From contig NZ_KQ948042.1 of the NCBI RefSeq assembly GCF_001513965.1, positions 39,526 through 103,525 on the forward strand: a stretch of 64,000 bases of DNA. Reading direction: 5' to 3'. The stretch comes from Streptomyces cellostaticus. Lineage in GTDB: Bacteria; Actinomycetota; Actinomycetes; Streptomycetales; Streptomycetaceae. The first letter of the stretch is position 1; the number at the start of each line of letters is the position of its first letter. A program made the position numbers and the translations under genes. Below the pieces are notes generated by a model. It did not search any database. It was given only the letters and a program-made list of their open reading frames with translations, and was not told the DNA's origin. This document shows positions 43,554-53,567 of the stretch, one piece after another.

Positions 43554-45356
43554 GTGGCCGGGCGCATCGAAGATTACGCACTCATCGGAGACATGCAGAC
43601 CGCGGCACTGGTCTGCCGGGACGGCACAGTCGACTGGCTGTGCCTGCCCCGCTTCGACTCGCATGCCATCTTCGCCGGCCTGCTGGGCACCGAAGAGCAC
43701 GGCTTCTGGCGGCTCGGCCCGGCGCACGCGGCCGACTCGCCGCCGCCCACGGCCGCCCGGCGGACCTACCGGGGCGACTCGCTGATCCTGGAGTCGGAGT
43801 GGGACACCCCGCGCGGCACCGTGCGGGTGACCGATTTCATGCCTCCGCGTGACGGTGCCCCGCAGCTGATCAGGATCGTGGAGGGCGTCACCGGCCGGGT
43901 GCCGATGCGCTCGGCCCTGCGGATGCGGTTCTCCTACGGCCGGGTGGTGCCCTGGGTGCACAAGCACGAGGGCCGGACGGTGGCGGTGGCCGGCCCCGAC
44001 TCCGTGTGGTTCGACACGGAGGCCGAGACCTACGGCAAGTCGCTGACGACCTACGCCGACTTCACGGTCGCCCCGGGGGACCGGATCGCGTTCACGATCT
44101 CGTGGGAGCCCTCGCACAAGGAGCCGCCGGCCCTTCCGGAGCCGGAGCAGTCGCTGGAGGCGACGGAGAACTTCTGGCGCGAGTGGGTCGAGCACTGTAC
44201 GTACCACGGCCCGTACCGCGAGGCGGTGGTCCGCTCCCTGATCACGCTGAAGGCGCTGACGTACGCCCCCACGGGCGGCATCGTCGCGGCCCCCACCACC
44301 TCCCTGCCGGAGGACATCGGCGGCGTCCGCAACTGGGACTACCGCTACACGTGGCTGCGGGACGCGGCGATCACCCTGTCCTCCCTGCTGCGCACCGGCT
44401 ACCGCGAGGAGGCCCGTGCCTGGCGCGAGTGGCTGCTGCGCGCGGTCGCCGGCGACCCGGAGAACCTGCAGATCATGTACGGCATCGCCGGTGAGCGCGA
44501 GCTGGGCGAGGCCGAGCTGGACTGGCTGCCCGGCTACGAGAGCTCCGCCCCGGTCCGGGTCGGCAACGGCGCGGCCCACCAGCTCCAGCTGGACGTGTAC
44601 GGCGAGGTCACCGAGGCCCTGCACCTGGCACACATGACGGGCCTGGCCCGCAACGACTACGCCTCCCTGCTCCAGCTGAAGCTGATCCGCTACCTGGAGG
44701 ACCACTGGCAGGAGCCGGACGAGGGCATCTGGGAGGTGCGCGGCCCGCGCCGCCACTTCGTGCACTCGAAGGTGATGGCCTGGGTGGCGGTGGACCGCAC
44801 CATCAAGCTGATCGAGTCCGGGGACGCGGACGGCCCGCTGGAGCGCTGGAAGGAACTGCGCGACGACATCCACCGGGACGTGTGCGAGAAGGGCTACGAC
44901 CAGGAGCGCAACACGTTCACCCAGTCCTACGGCTCCAAGGAGCTGGACGCCTCGCTGCTGCTGATTCCGCAGATGGGCTTCCTGCCGCCGGACGACAAGC
45001 GGGTGATCGGCACCATCGAGGCGATCCAGCGCGAGCTGTCCACCCCGGACGGGTTCATCCTGCGCTACCCGACGGAGGGCGAGGACGAGGGCGTCGACGG
45101 CCTGCCGGGCGACGAGGGCGCCTTCCTGGCCTGCTCGTTCTGGATGGCGGACGACCTGGCGATGATCGGCCGGGTGGACGAGGCCCGCAAGCTGTTCGAG
45201 AAGCTCCTCGCGCTGCGCAACGACCTCGGCCTGCTCGCCGAGGAGTGGGACCCGCGCCTGCAGCGCCAGGTCGGCAACTTCCCGCAGGCCTTCAGCCACG
45301 TCCCGCTGATCGACACGGCGCTGCGGCTGACGGCTTCGGGGGCATACGGCGGGTAG
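43554..45356 (+). CDS. Glycoside hydrolase family 15 protein (trehalase/glucoamylase-like)
   Basis: 600-residue GH15 protein without signal peptide. The start GRIEDYALIGDMQTAALVCRDG matches the cytoplasmic actinobacterial branch that includes mycobacterial GH15 trehalase. The (alpha/alpha)6 catalytic half carries RNWDYRYTWLRDAAITL and, near the C-terminus, GLLAEEWDPRLQRQVGNFPQ, where the acidic residues expected to act as acid/base are placed. It probably cleaves trehalose or a related alpha-glucoside, to be confirmed. GTG at 43554 has GGAG 6 nt upstream. Monocistronic by appearance. Confidence 0.88.
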   Translation: MAGRIEDYALIGDMQTAALVCRDGTVDWLCLPRFDSHAIFAGLLGTEEHGFWRLGPAHAADSPPPTAARRTYRGDSLILESEWDTPRGTVRVTDFMPPRDGAPQLIRIVEGVTGRVPMRSALRMRFSYGRVVPWVHKHEGRTVAVAGPDSVWFDTEAETYGKSLTTYADFTVAPGDRIAFTISWEPSHKEPPALPEPEQSLEATENFWREWVEHCTYHGPYREAVVRSLITLKALTYAPTGGIVAAPTTSLPEDIGGVRNWDYRYTWLRDAAITLSSLLRTGYREEARAWREWLLRAVAGDPENLQIMYGIAGERELGEAELDWLPGYESSAPVRVGNGAAHQLQLDVYGEVTEALHLAHMTGLARNDYASLLQLKLIRYLEDHWQEPDEGIWEVRGPRRHFVHSKVMAWVAVDRTIKLIESGDADGPLERWKELRDDIHRDVCEKGYDQERNTFTQSYGSKELDASLLLIPQMGFLPPDDKRVIGTIEAIQRELSTPDGFILRYPTEGEDEGVDGLPGDEGAFLACSFWMADDLAMIGRVDEARKLFEKLLALRNDLGLLAEEWDPRLQRQVGNFPQAFSHVPLIDTALRLTASGAYGG

Positions 45357-45505
45357 CGCTCCGCCGGCGGAGCCGTGAGAAGCCGTCGGTTGTCTTCCGG
45401 TTCATGGTGGCTGGTCGTGCCGGCGCGGCGGAGCCGCATGTCGACACAGCCCTGCACCCCTAGGCTGAAACCGAGCAGATCCCCCTTCCCGGAAAGGGGG
45501 CGGCC

Positions 45506-46840
45506 ATGGCTTCCTTCTCGAAGGCGCGCACGGCCCTTGCAGCCCTGCGCGAGGGCCTGTCCGGCGCGGTGTTCGCACCCGGGGATCCGGGCTACGACCA
45601 GGCCCGTACCGCGTTCACCGCGCTGCCCGAGCGGCGGCCGGCCGTGGTCGCGCAGTGCGCGGACGAGGCCGATGTGGTCCGGGCGGTGCGCTTCGGGAGG
45701 GAACTGGACCTCCGGATCGCGGTGCGCGGCGGCGGGCACGGTCTGGTCGGCGCCCTGGTCGACGGGGCGCTCGTGGTGGACCTGCGCCGGATGCGCCGGG
45801 TGACCGTCGATCCGGCGGCCGCGGCCGTCCGCATCGAGGGCGGCGCCACGGCCGGCGATGTGGACCGGGCCACCCGGCGCCGGGGCCTCGACGCGGGCGG
45901 GGCCCGCAGCCCGGCCGTCGGCATGGGCGGCCTCGTGCTGGCCGGCGGCCTCGGCCGGCTGGACCGCAGCATCGGCCTCGCCGTCGACCATCTGCTCGGC
46001 GTGGAACTGGTGACCGCTGGTGCCGAGCGGGTACGGGCCGGTGCCCAGGAGCACCCGGAGCTGTTCTGGGCGCTGCATGGCGGCGGCGGCAATTTCGGCA
46101 TCGCCACCGCCCTCACGCTGAGGCTGCACCGGCTGCCGGAGGTCTGTTCGGCGCTGCTGCTGTGCCTGCCCCGGTTCGGCCCCGCCGTGATCCGTGCCTT
46201 CCGCGAGGTCGTCCGCACCGGCCCCGACCGGGTGGGCGGCGCCGTCACGCAGGTGACCGTGGACCGGCCGATGTGCGCCGTGCTCCTGACGTACGCGGGC
46301 GACGAGGCGGATCTGCGCAGGCTGGCCGCGCCGCTGCTGGCGGTGCCGCACGAGGCGGAGGTGTGGGGCGCCGAGGCGCACCCTCCGCCGGACTCGCCGT
46401 CCGGGCTGCGTGCCCACTGGTCGGCGGAGTGCCTGGCCGCACTGCCCGACGAGCTGGTGGACCTCTTCTGCGCCCGCGCGGAGGCGAGGCCGGTGCCCGC
46501 CTGGTCGCGGCACCTGCTCTTCCCGCTCGGCGGCGCGGTCGCCGCCGGACCCGCCGGGTACCCGGTGCCGTACCGGGACGCGGCCTGGGTGGTGCATCCC
46601 TTCGCCTGCTGGGCGGACCCGGCCGACGACGAGCGGGCCCTCGCCTGGGTGCGGGAGGCCCGTGCCGACGTCCGACCCTGGAGCACGGGCGCCGTCTGTC
46701 TCGCTCTCGTCGGCGACGAGGGCCCCGAGCGCGTGCGCGCGGGTCTGGGCGCCGGGAACCTGCTGCGGCTGGAGAAGGTGAAGCGGGCCTACGACCCCGA
46801 CAACGTGTTCCGCTTCAACCACAACATCCGGCCGGTGTAG
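45506..46840 (+). CDS. FAD-binding oxidoreductase (BBE/6-HDNO-type)
   Basis: 444-residue flavoprotein of the PCMH/BBE family. RIAVRGGGHGLVGALVDGALVVDL contains the His expected to attach FAD (8-alpha-N-histidyl), and SPAVGMGGLVLAGGLGRLDRSIGL is the second FAD-binding loop; the extra Cys of bicovalent enzymes is absent there. The C-terminal berberine-bridge tail reads LEKVKRAYDPDNVFRFNHNI, fully typical. ATG at 45506 with AAGGGGG upstream. Family members oxidise sugars, alkaloid-like or polyketide alcohols; substrate is unknown. It is followed by a PucR-type regulator 44 bp downstream. Confidence 0.88.
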   Translation: MASFSKARTALAALREGLSGAVFAPGDPGYDQARTAFTALPERRPAVVAQCADEADVVRAVRFGRELDLRIAVRGGGHGLVGALVDGALVVDLRRMRRVTVDPAAAAVRIEGGATAGDVDRATRRRGLDAGGARSPAVGMGGLVLAGGLGRLDRSIGLAVDHLLGVELVTAGAERVRAGAQEHPELFWALHGGGGNFGIATALTLRLHRLPEVCSALLLCLPRFGPAVIRAFREVVRTGPDRVGGAVTQVTVDRPMCAVLLTYAGDEADLRRLAAPLLAVPHEAEVWGAEAHPPPDSPSGLRAHWSAECLAALPDELVDLFCARAEARPVPAWSRHLLFPLGGAVAAGPAGYPVPYRDAAWVVHPFACWADPADDERALAWVREARADVRPWSTGAVCLALVGDEGPERVRAGLGAGNLLRLEKVKRAYDPDNVFRFNHNIRPV

Positions 46841-46884
46841 CCCGGAGATGTTCTCCGGGCGTATCCGCAGGTAGCGTCCGCTGC

Positions 46885-48528
46885 ATGGACAGCGGTACGG
46901 AGAGCAGATTCGCCACCCAGGGCGCCGGGATCACCGTTCAGCGGGCGCTGGAACTGCCGGGGCTGCGCAGCGGACTCCCGGAGATCGTGGCGGGCGCCGA
47001 CCGGCTGGGGCGCACCGTGCGCTGGGTGCACGCGGGCGAGGTGCCGAACATCGCCTCGCTGCTCAAGGGCGGCGAACTGCTGCTCACCACCGGCTACGGC
47101 CTCGGCACCCGCCCGGCCGAGCAGCGGGCGTTCGTGCGCACGCTGGCCGAGCGCGGCATCGCGGCCCTGGTGGTCGAGCTGGGCCCGCGCTTCACCCGGC
47201 TGCCCGCCGCCCTGGTGGACACCGCCCGCGGCGCGGGGCTGCCGCTGGTCCAGCTGCACCGCGAGGTGCCGTTCGTCACCGTCACCGAGGAGATCCACAC
47301 CGAGATCGTCAACAGGCACTATGCGCTGCTCCAGCAGGCCGAGGAGGTGCATCGGCGGTGTACCGAGGCACTGTTGGGCGGTGGCGGGGTGCCGCAGGTG
47401 CTGGGCATCCTGGCCGACTTCGGCGCCAACCCGGTGTTCCTGGAGACGGCGGACGGCCGGCTGCTGTATGCCGCCGGTTCCGGCCCTCAGGGTGCGGATC
47501 CGTTGCAGGTGTGGGAGGGGCTGCGCGGACCGCACAAGGATGCGCCGCCGCCGGCCGGTTCGGTGCTCGTGGACGTGCCCGGCGGCGGCCTGGGCGCGGG
47601 GGCGGTACGGGCCCGGCTGGTGCTGCTGCCGGTGTGTTCGCCGCTGGCTCCGGTGCACCGGATCGCCGCCGAGCGGGCCGCGGGCATCCTGGCCGTGGTG
47701 CTGATGCAGGCCCGGCAGGAGGAGGAGCTGGCGGCGCGCGGCCGCGGCGACTTCCTCACCGACCTGGCCGAGGGCAGGATCACGGCGGAGGATGCGCCGG
47801 CCCAGGCCCGGGTCCTCGGTTTCAAGCCCGGCAACAGCCCGCTGCTGCCCGTGGTGATGCGCGTCGGTGACTCCCTGTCCCCCGGCGGCGGCTGGGCGGT
47901 GCTGGCGCGCGCGGTCGCCGAGGAGCTGGCCTCGGTGGGGGTGCCGGTGCTGCTGGGCGTCAGGCCGGTCGAAGGCCGGGTCCCGGTGCTGCTCGGGCTG
48001 CGCTCGGAGTCGGAGCGGCCGGCGGTCGCGGACCGGGTGGCGGCGGCGCTGCGGGCGGGCGTCGAGCGGGCCGGGATGCAGCGGCCGGGCGCCCCGCCGC
48101 CGGTGGTGGTGGTCGGGGTGGCCGGCGGCTGGGCGGCCGCGTCGGCCGGGCTGCGGCACGCGGCCGAGACGGCGACGGCGGCACAGGGCCTGACCGACCG
48201 CCCCTGGTACGACGCCCGCCGCCTGGACATCGACCTCCTTCTGTGGCGGCTGCGCGACCACCCGGACCTGGCGGCTTTCGTGGACCGCGCGATCGGCCCG
48301 CTGCGCGACCACGACCACCGCTCCAAGCCGCCGCTGCTGCCCACCCTGGAGACCTACCTGGCGCACGCGGGCCGCAAGGCGGAGACCGCCCGCGAGCTGC
48401 ACCTCAACCGCCAGACCCTGTACAACCGGCTCGCCCGCATCGGGGAGTTGCTGGGCACCGACCTCGACGACCCGCAGACGGTGCTGGCATTGAGCCTCGC
48501 CCTGCGGGCACGCCGGCACGTGCCCTAG
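46885..48528 (+). CDS. PucR-family transcriptional regulator
   Basis: 547-residue regulator. An N-terminal PucR domain (ITVQRALELPGLRSGLPEIV, then ELLLTTGYGLGTRPAEQRAF) precedes a GAF/GGDEF-like central part and a C-terminal HTH_30: LETYLAHAGRKAETARELHL then NRQTLYNRLARIGELLGTDL. PucR proteins control purine or amine catabolism and related operons. ATG at 46885. Same direction and 44 bp from the oxidoreductase gene, so that may be the target or operon partner. The 3' end overlaps the convergent glycosyltransferase gene by 4 bp. Confidence 0.9.
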   Translation: MDSGTESRFATQGAGITVQRALELPGLRSGLPEIVAGADRLGRTVRWVHAGEVPNIASLLKGGELLLTTGYGLGTRPAEQRAFVRTLAERGIAALVVELGPRFTRLPAALVDTARGAGLPLVQLHREVPFVTVTEEIHTEIVNRHYALLQQAEEVHRRCTEALLGGGGVPQVLGILADFGANPVFLETADGRLLYAAGSGPQGADPLQVWEGLRGPHKDAPPPAGSVLVDVPGGGLGAGAVRARLVLLPVCSPLAPVHRIAAERAAGILAVVLMQARQEEELAARGRGDFLTDLAEGRITAEDAPAQARVLGFKPGNSPLLPVVMRVGDSLSPGGGWAVLARAVAEELASVGVPVLLGVRPVEGRVPVLLGLRSESERPAVADRVAAALRAGVERAGMQRPGAPPPVVVVGVAGGWAAASAGLRHAAETATAAQGLTDRPWYDARRLDIDLLLWRLRDHPDLAAFVDRAIGPLRDHDHRSKPPLLPTLETYLAHAGRKAETARELHLNRQTLYNRLARIGELLGTDLDDPQTVLALSLALRARRHVP

Positions 48529-49661
48529 GCGAGCGGCCTCGGCTGGGTCAACTCGTCGTAGACACTGAGGACTTGGGCGACGGTGTCGTCCTCGGTCGGC
48601 CAGGTCGCGGCCTGCCGCATGCCCCGCTCGCGCAGCAGCTCGCGCCGCTCGGGGCTTGCGAGCAGCCGTACGACGGTGTCCGCGAGCGCCTCCGCGTCGC
48701 CGTAGGGGACGAGTTCGGCCGCGTCGCCCACAAGGTCGGGGATGCCGCCGACGGCGGTCGCGACGAGCGGTACGCGCGCGTACAGGGCTTCCTGGGCGAG
48801 GACGGAACGCGACTCCCATCTGCTGGTCAGCAGCGCCAGGTCGGCGGCCGCGAGCAGCTCGGGCACGTCCTCGCGCCGGCCGATGAGCCGCACCGGCAGC
48901 TCCTCGTCCTCGATCCGCCGCTGGAGCTCCGGCCGCAGCGGCCCCTCCCCCGCGACGGCGACTAGCGGTACGGGGTCGAGGTCCCGCCAGGTGCGGGCTG
49001 CGTCCAGCAGGACGTCGTAGCCGCGCTGCCGTTCGAGGGAGCCGACGGCCATGAGCAGGGGGCGTCCGGTGGCGCCGAGTTCGGCGCGGATCTTGGGCCG
49101 CAGCCGGTCGGGGTCGTCGTGGTCGACGGGCCGGCGCCGCCCGGGCAGGGTCACGGCCGCGAGCCGGGCGTCCCGTGCCCCCGTGCGGCGGGCCCGGTCC
49201 ACCAGGTCGGAGGTGGTGCCGAGAACCACGGCGGCCGTCCGCACCACGCGCCGCTCCAGCAGCCGCAGCAGATGCGCCCGCGCACCCTCCGCCCGGGCCC
49301 GGTTGTGCCAGGTGACCACCAGCGGGGTGTGGCGCCCGCTGAGTGCGAGCACGGCACGGAAGGAGGCGTGCAGCCCATGGGCGTGCACCAGGTCGGCGTC
49401 CGTGCAGGCAGCCCGGAGCGCGGCCACGGAGGCCGGGTCGCTGCTGCGCGGGACATGCACGTGGTCGGCGCCGGCCCCGGTGAAGTCGTAGGCGTGGTCC
49501 GCCTCGGCGGGGGCGCACACGGTGACCCGCACGCCTCGGGCGACGAGCCCCTCGGCCAGGGAGCGTACGTGCGCGCTGCTGCCGGCGTTGCCTCCGCCCA
49601 GCACCTGCACGGTGCGCAGCGGCGACTGGCCGTGCGGTGCGTTGCTGCTCACGGGGCTCAC
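48525..49661 (-). CDS. Glycosyltransferase family 4 protein
   Basis: 378-residue GT-B fold glycosyltransferase. N-terminal VQVLGGGNAGSSAHVRSLAEGL is the acceptor-side glycine-rich loop, DLVHAHGLHASF follows, and the donor half has LLMAVGSLERQRGYDVLLDA, VPLVAVAGEGPLRPELQRR and the E-x7-E motif in ESRSVLAQEALYARVPLVAT. It transfers a sugar from a nucleotide donor; product unknown. GTG at 49661 with AGGAG 10 nt upstream (another in-frame GTG three codons later). Isolated from other cell-envelope genes. Confidence 0.9.
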   Translation of the reverse strand: MSPVSSNAPHGQSPLRTVQVLGGGNAGSSAHVRSLAEGLVARGVRVTVCAPAEADHAYDFTGAGADHVHVPRSSDPASVAALRAACTDADLVHAHGLHASFRAVLALSGRHTPLVVTWHNRARAEGARAHLLRLLERRVVRTAAVVLGTTSDLVDRARRTGARDARLAAVTLPGRRRPVDHDDPDRLRPKIRAELGATGRPLLMAVGSLERQRGYDVLLDAARTWRDLDPVPLVAVAGEGPLRPELQRRIEDEELPVRLIGRREDVPELLAAADLALLTSRWESRSVLAQEALYARVPLVATAVGGIPDLVGDAAELVPYGDAEALADTVVRLLASPERRELLRERGMRQAATWPTEDDTVAQVLSVYDELTQPRPLA

Positions 49662-50140
49662 GGGGCCGGGGCTCCTGACTCGGCGCGGGCGGTCACGTAG
49701 AAACGTACAGAAGGTAGCGGGCGGAGAGGGGCGGAAGGACGTACCGCGCGCCTCCCGCACGGACTGCGTTCGACCCGCCGCCCGCGCTGCGTAAACCCAC
49801 CGCCCGCCCTGCGTTCTGTGCCAAGCATGCCAGGACGTACGGCCGTTCCGGGAAATCCGGGGAGGCGCACAGCGCGGCGGGCCGGAGCAGTGCGCCGGAG
49901 CACGTCACCCACAAGGGTGAGAACAACACAGCCGCGACCGAGCGGCCTGCGCACGCGTACCCCGAGGCCGGACGCCCACAGCGCCCGCTCCCGGGCCCTC
50001 GCCCACGCCCCGCGCACCCGCGCCCGCCGCCACCACGACGGCGCGCGAGCAGTCCCACGCGCCCGTTGCACGCAACCTCACCGGCACCGGCCACCGCCTC
50101 CAGGGCGTGCACCGGTGACGTCGCCGGCCCGAGGTGCCGC
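49662..50140. other. Intergenic region between recN and the glycosyltransferase gene
   Basis: 479 bp with extremely biased composition on the right side (49970-50100, Arg/Pro/Ala-rich in any frame). Long frames here have no ribosome binding site or family similarity and were rejected as genes. The segment 49685-49715 (ACGTAGAAACGTAC) is AT-richer and may include the glycosyltransferase promoter. No clear terminator for recN was found. Confidence 0.4.
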
Positions 50141-51871
50141 CTAGAGGTCGGCCCTGGCCGTCGCCAGCAGCTCCTCCGCGTGTGCGCGGGCCGTCTCCGA
50201 GTCCTCCTGGCCGGCCAGCATCCGGGACAGCTCACGGACGCGCTCCTCGCCCTCCAGCGCCTTCACGCCGGAGCGGGTGACCGAGCCGTCGTTGGTCTTC
50301 TCGACCAGCAGCTGCCGGTCGGCGAAGGCGGCGACCTGCGGAAGGTGGGTGACGACCACGACCTGCGCGGTCTTGGCGAGCTTCGCCAGGCGCCGCCCGA
50401 TCTCCACCGCGGCCTTGCCGCCGACACCGGCGTCGACCTCGTCGAACAGGTACGTCGGCACGGGGTCCGTCCCCGCGAACACCACCTCCACGGCCAGCAT
50501 CACGCGGGACAGCTCACCACCGGAGGCGCCCTTGGCGATGGGCCGCGGCGGGGCGCCCGGGTGCGGGGCGAGCAGCAGCTCGACCTCGTCCACGCCCGAG
50601 GGCCCGTACCCGACCGTGCGCCCGCCGACCTCGACGCCCTCCGGGTCCTCGGTCTGCCGGATGTCGAAGGACACGCGCGCGTGGGGCATCGCCAGCGAGG
50701 CCAGTTCCGCGGTCACGGCGGCGGCGAACCGCTCGGCGGCCTCCGTCCGCGCGTCCGTCAACGCCTGTGCCAGTCCGCCCAGCTCGGTGCGCAGCGCGTC
50801 CCGCTCGGCGGTCAGCTCCCCGATCCGCTCGTCGTCGCCGTCCAGCTCGGTCAGACGCGCGGCGCTCAGTTCGGCCCAGGCGAGGACGGCGTTGATGTCG
50901 TCCCCGTACTTCCGCGTGAGGGTGTTGAGCGCGGCCCTGCGCTCCTCCACCGCGGCCAGCCGCAGCGGATCGGCGTCCAGGTCGTCGGCGTACCCCGCCA
51001 GCTCACCGGCCACGTCACCGAGCAGGATCCCGATCTCACCGATCCGGTCGGCGAGGGAGGAGAGGGCCGGATCGTGCGAGCGGACGGCCTCCAGGGCCCG
51101 GTGGGCGCCCGCGACGAGGGTCGAGGCGTCGATCCCCTCGGGGTCCTCGGGATTGCCCGCGAGAGCCGCGTGCGCGACGGTGGCGGCGGACGACAGCGCC
51201 TCGGCGTGCCCCAGCCGCTCCGCCTCCTCGGCCAGCTCCACGTCCTCCCCGGCCCGCGGTTCCACGGCGGCGATCTCGTCGAGCCCGTAGCGCAGCAGGT
51301 CGGCTTCCTGGGCGCGCTCACGCGCGCGCGTGACGATCTCCTCCAGCTCGGTGGAGACGGCCCGCAGCCGCCGGTAGGCCTCGGTGTACTTGGCGAGCGG
51401 CACGGCGACCGTGTCCCCGGCGTACCGGTCGAGCGCCTGCCGCTGCCGGGACAGCTTCAGGAGCCCCTGCTGGTCGGTCTGCCCGTGCACGGCCACCAGG
51501 TCGTCGGCCAGCTCCGCCAGCAGCCCCACGGGCACGCTGCGTCCGCCCAGGTGCGCCCGCGAGCGGCCCTCGGCTGAAACGGTACGGCTGATCAGCAGGG
51601 CACCGTCGTCCAGCTCGGCCCCGGCCTCCTCGGCACGTACGAGGGCGGCGGCGTCCCCGGGGACGGCGATCCGCCCCTCCACGACCGCCTTCTCGGCCCC
51701 GATCCGCACGAGCGCCGGGTCCGCCCGCCCTCCGAGCAGCAGCCCCAGACTGGTGACCACCATGGTCTTGCCCGCACCCGTCTCACCGGTGACGGCGGTG
51801 AACCCGGGCGACAACTCGACGACCGCGTCGTCGATGACTCCGAGCGACCGTATCCGCATCTCCTCCAACAC
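50141..51871 (-). CDS. recN: DNA repair protein RecN
   Basis: 576-residue SMC-like ATPase of double-strand-break repair. Walker A GETGAGKT at 29-36 inside SPGFTAVTGETGAGKTMVVT, the RecN-type VHGQTDQQGLL block, central coiled coil, the signature ASGGELSRVMLAVE and Walker B TYLFDEVDAGVGG are all present. The GTG at 51871 has AAGG 8 nt upstream; a TTG two codons earlier is close to the same site and less likely. In the remembered S. coelicolor order recN is next to nadK; here a protease gene lies between them. Confidence 0.96.
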   Translation of the reverse strand: MLEEMRIRSLGVIDDAVVELSPGFTAVTGETGAGKTMVVTSLGLLLGGRADPALVRIGAEKAVVEGRIAVPGDAAALVRAEEAGAELDDGALLISRTVSAEGRSRAHLGGRSVPVGLLAELADDLVAVHGQTDQQGLLKLSRQRQALDRYAGDTVAVPLAKYTEAYRRLRAVSTELEEIVTRARERAQEADLLRYGLDEIAAVEPRAGEDVELAEEAERLGHAEALSSAATVAHAALAGNPEDPEGIDASTLVAGAHRALEAVRSHDPALSSLADRIGEIGILLGDVAGELAGYADDLDADPLRLAAVEERRAALNTLTRKYGDDINAVLAWAELSAARLTELDGDDERIGELTAERDALRTELGGLAQALTDARTEAAERFAAAVTAELASLAMPHARVSFDIRQTEDPEGVEVGGRTVGYGPSGVDEVELLLAPHPGAPPRPIAKGASGGELSRVMLAVEVVFAGTDPVPTYLFDEVDAGVGGKAAVEIGRRLAKLAKTAQVVVVTHLPQVAAFADRQLLVEKTNDGSVTRSGVKALEGEERVRELSRMLAGQEDSETARAHAEELLATARADL

Positions 51872-52004
51872 GGACAAGACCTTACGAGGTCGGGGGGCAG
51901 GAGTGCGACGTGCCCCGGCACGGTTGTGTGAAGGTGCAGGTGACGAATGCGGATCGGTCTCGCATTGTCACCCGGGCGAGTGCAGCGGACTGAGTACGGC
52001 GTCC

Positions 52005-53567
52005 TCAGTGCAGTCCCTTGAGGAGGGCGACGCCGTCGGGTACGCCCCAGCCGGTGACGGCGTCGTACCCCTCCTTCACCGGGTAGCCGACCGCCGGGGG
52101 GTGGGAGGCGTTGTCGTGGCCCCTGGCGATGTCGCGGCAGGCGACCTCGCCGAGCGGGCGGCCGTTGGTGCCGCTGTCGTAGAGCAACGGCGTGAGGAAG
52201 CGCTGCTGCTTTTCCGCCGGGAGCAGGGCGTCGATACGGGCGACGAGGGAGGCCCACACCGGGGCGGAGGCACTGGTGCCGCCGGCGGGTGACGGATCGC
52301 CCAGGAAGATCAGGTCGTATCCCGGACGGCCGGCGAGTGCGGCGACATCCGGCACGACCCTCCCCTGGATGCTGCCCGCGTTCACGGAGTCCACATGGAT
52401 CTGCTGCTGCCAGTCCGGGCGGCCGAACTTGTCGGAGACGCCGCCTCCGCTCGCACCCCCGCCGTCGCTCAGGGTCCGGTGGCCGGGCGCATCCCACCAG
52501 GACACTTCCCGGCCGGACGTGTCGATCAGCGTCCCGCCGACACTCAGCACGAAGGGACTGGTGCTCGGGAAGTCGACATGGGCCCGGCCGTCCACCATCT
52601 GGTCTCCCGAACCGTCGTCGCCGGAAGCGACACAGACCGTGATGCCCAGTTCCGCCGCGCCCTCAAGGCGCTTGTTGATCTGGTTGAGGGCGGTGTGCGT
52701 CCAGTTGAGATCGTCCTCGGCAAGGCCCCAGCTGACCGACAGGGTCACCGGCTTGTCCGCGATGACCTGGTCGAGCAGCTCGATCCAGCCCCTCTGGTCG
52801 AACGCGGCGAAATAGACAGAGATCTCGGCTGCCGGACAGAGACCGGCGACGATCTCCACGTCCATCATCACTTCGCCTGCCGCCTCGAGCGCGAACTTCT
52901 GGTCCGAAGGCGGCAACTGCTTGACTTCCTGCAGCGTCCTCGGTGGATCGAAGTCCAGGGGCACGATCTCGACCTGCGGCGGCTGAAGGTTGTGCGCGGC
53001 ACAGAAGGCCTGCAGATCGGCGTCGAAGTAGCAGCCGCCGAACTCGGCGATCGCGATCTTCTGTCCGTCTCCGTCGCCGGCCGGGAAGTTGTACTGCCGC
53101 TCGATGTCGGCCGGCGTGAACGACCCCTGGAAGCCCGAGCCGCCGGCATCCCTGCGTCGGGACACCTGCCGCTGGTCCAGTCCGAAGACGCCGGTCACCT
53201 TTCCCTCGAGGCCTGCCGGGATGTGCAGCTCGCCCTCGCGGCCGCGGAACTCGCCGTGCTCGGGGCTGTGGTAGATGCCAAGGTTCGCTTTGAAGGCGGC
53301 GTTCATCGCGGACACGGGACCGGTTGCCACGATGCTCCCCGGTTCGAGCCGGACCTCGTCGACCGTGAGGCCGTACCGTTCCAGAGCGGCCTTCGTCTCC
53401 GCGGCGTCCTGGCGTCGCTCGTCCGGGATCGCATCGGCGGGGGCCACCTTCCCGCGCAGGGTGAGAGTCACCTTCACCGGGTCCTGCGGGTGCGCGTCCC
53501 TCAGCCGGGTCGCGCCGGCCATGGCCGGCCGGGCACTCCCGGTCAGCGCCACATGCTGCTCGCTCAT
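52005..53567 (-). CDS. S53-family (sedolisin/kumamolisin) serine-carboxyl peptidase
   Basis: 520-residue peptidase. An N-terminal pro-kumamolisin domain (about 1-140) is followed by the subtilisin-like catalytic domain. Catalytic residues by family comparison are Glu232 and Asp236 (AAGEVMMDVE), the oxyanion Asp317 in ASGDDGSGD, and Ser432 in GGTSASAP; the calcium site is indicated by CRDIARGHDN and TGWGVPDG at the C-terminus. Family members work at acidic pH outside the cell, but no Sec or Tat signal is visible at the ATG (53567) and the frame closes just upstream. It sits alone, oriented with recN, nadK and tlyA. Export route and target unknown. Confidence 0.92.
   Translation of the reverse strand: MSEQHVALTGSARPAMAGATRLRDAHPQDPVKVTLTLRGKVAPADAIPDERRQDAAETKAALERYGLTVDEVRLEPGSIVATGPVSAMNAAFKANLGIYHSPEHGEFRGREGELHIPAGLEGKVTGVFGLDQRQVSRRRDAGGSGFQGSFTPADIERQYNFPAGDGDGQKIAIAEFGGCYFDADLQAFCAAHNLQPPQVEIVPLDFDPPRTLQEVKQLPPSDQKFALEAAGEVMMDVEIVAGLCPAAEISVYFAAFDQRGWIELLDQVIADKPVTLSVSWGLAEDDLNWTHTALNQINKRLEGAAELGITVCVASGDDGSGDQMVDGRAHVDFPSTSPFVLSVGGTLIDTSGREVSWWDAPGHRTLSDGGGASGGGVSDKFGRPDWQQQIHVDSVNAGSIQGRVVPDVAALAGRPGYDLIFLGDPSPAGGTSASAPVWASLVARIDALLPAEKQQRFLTPLLYDSGTNGRPLGEVACRDIARGHDNASHPPAVGYPVKEGYDAVTGWGVPDGVALLKGLH

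Noticed and set aside
49658..50235. Two overlapping minus-strand frames (137 and 180 aa) between recN and the glycosyltransferase
   Set aside because: Arg/Pro/Ala-rich translations, no ribosome binding site, no conserved motif.
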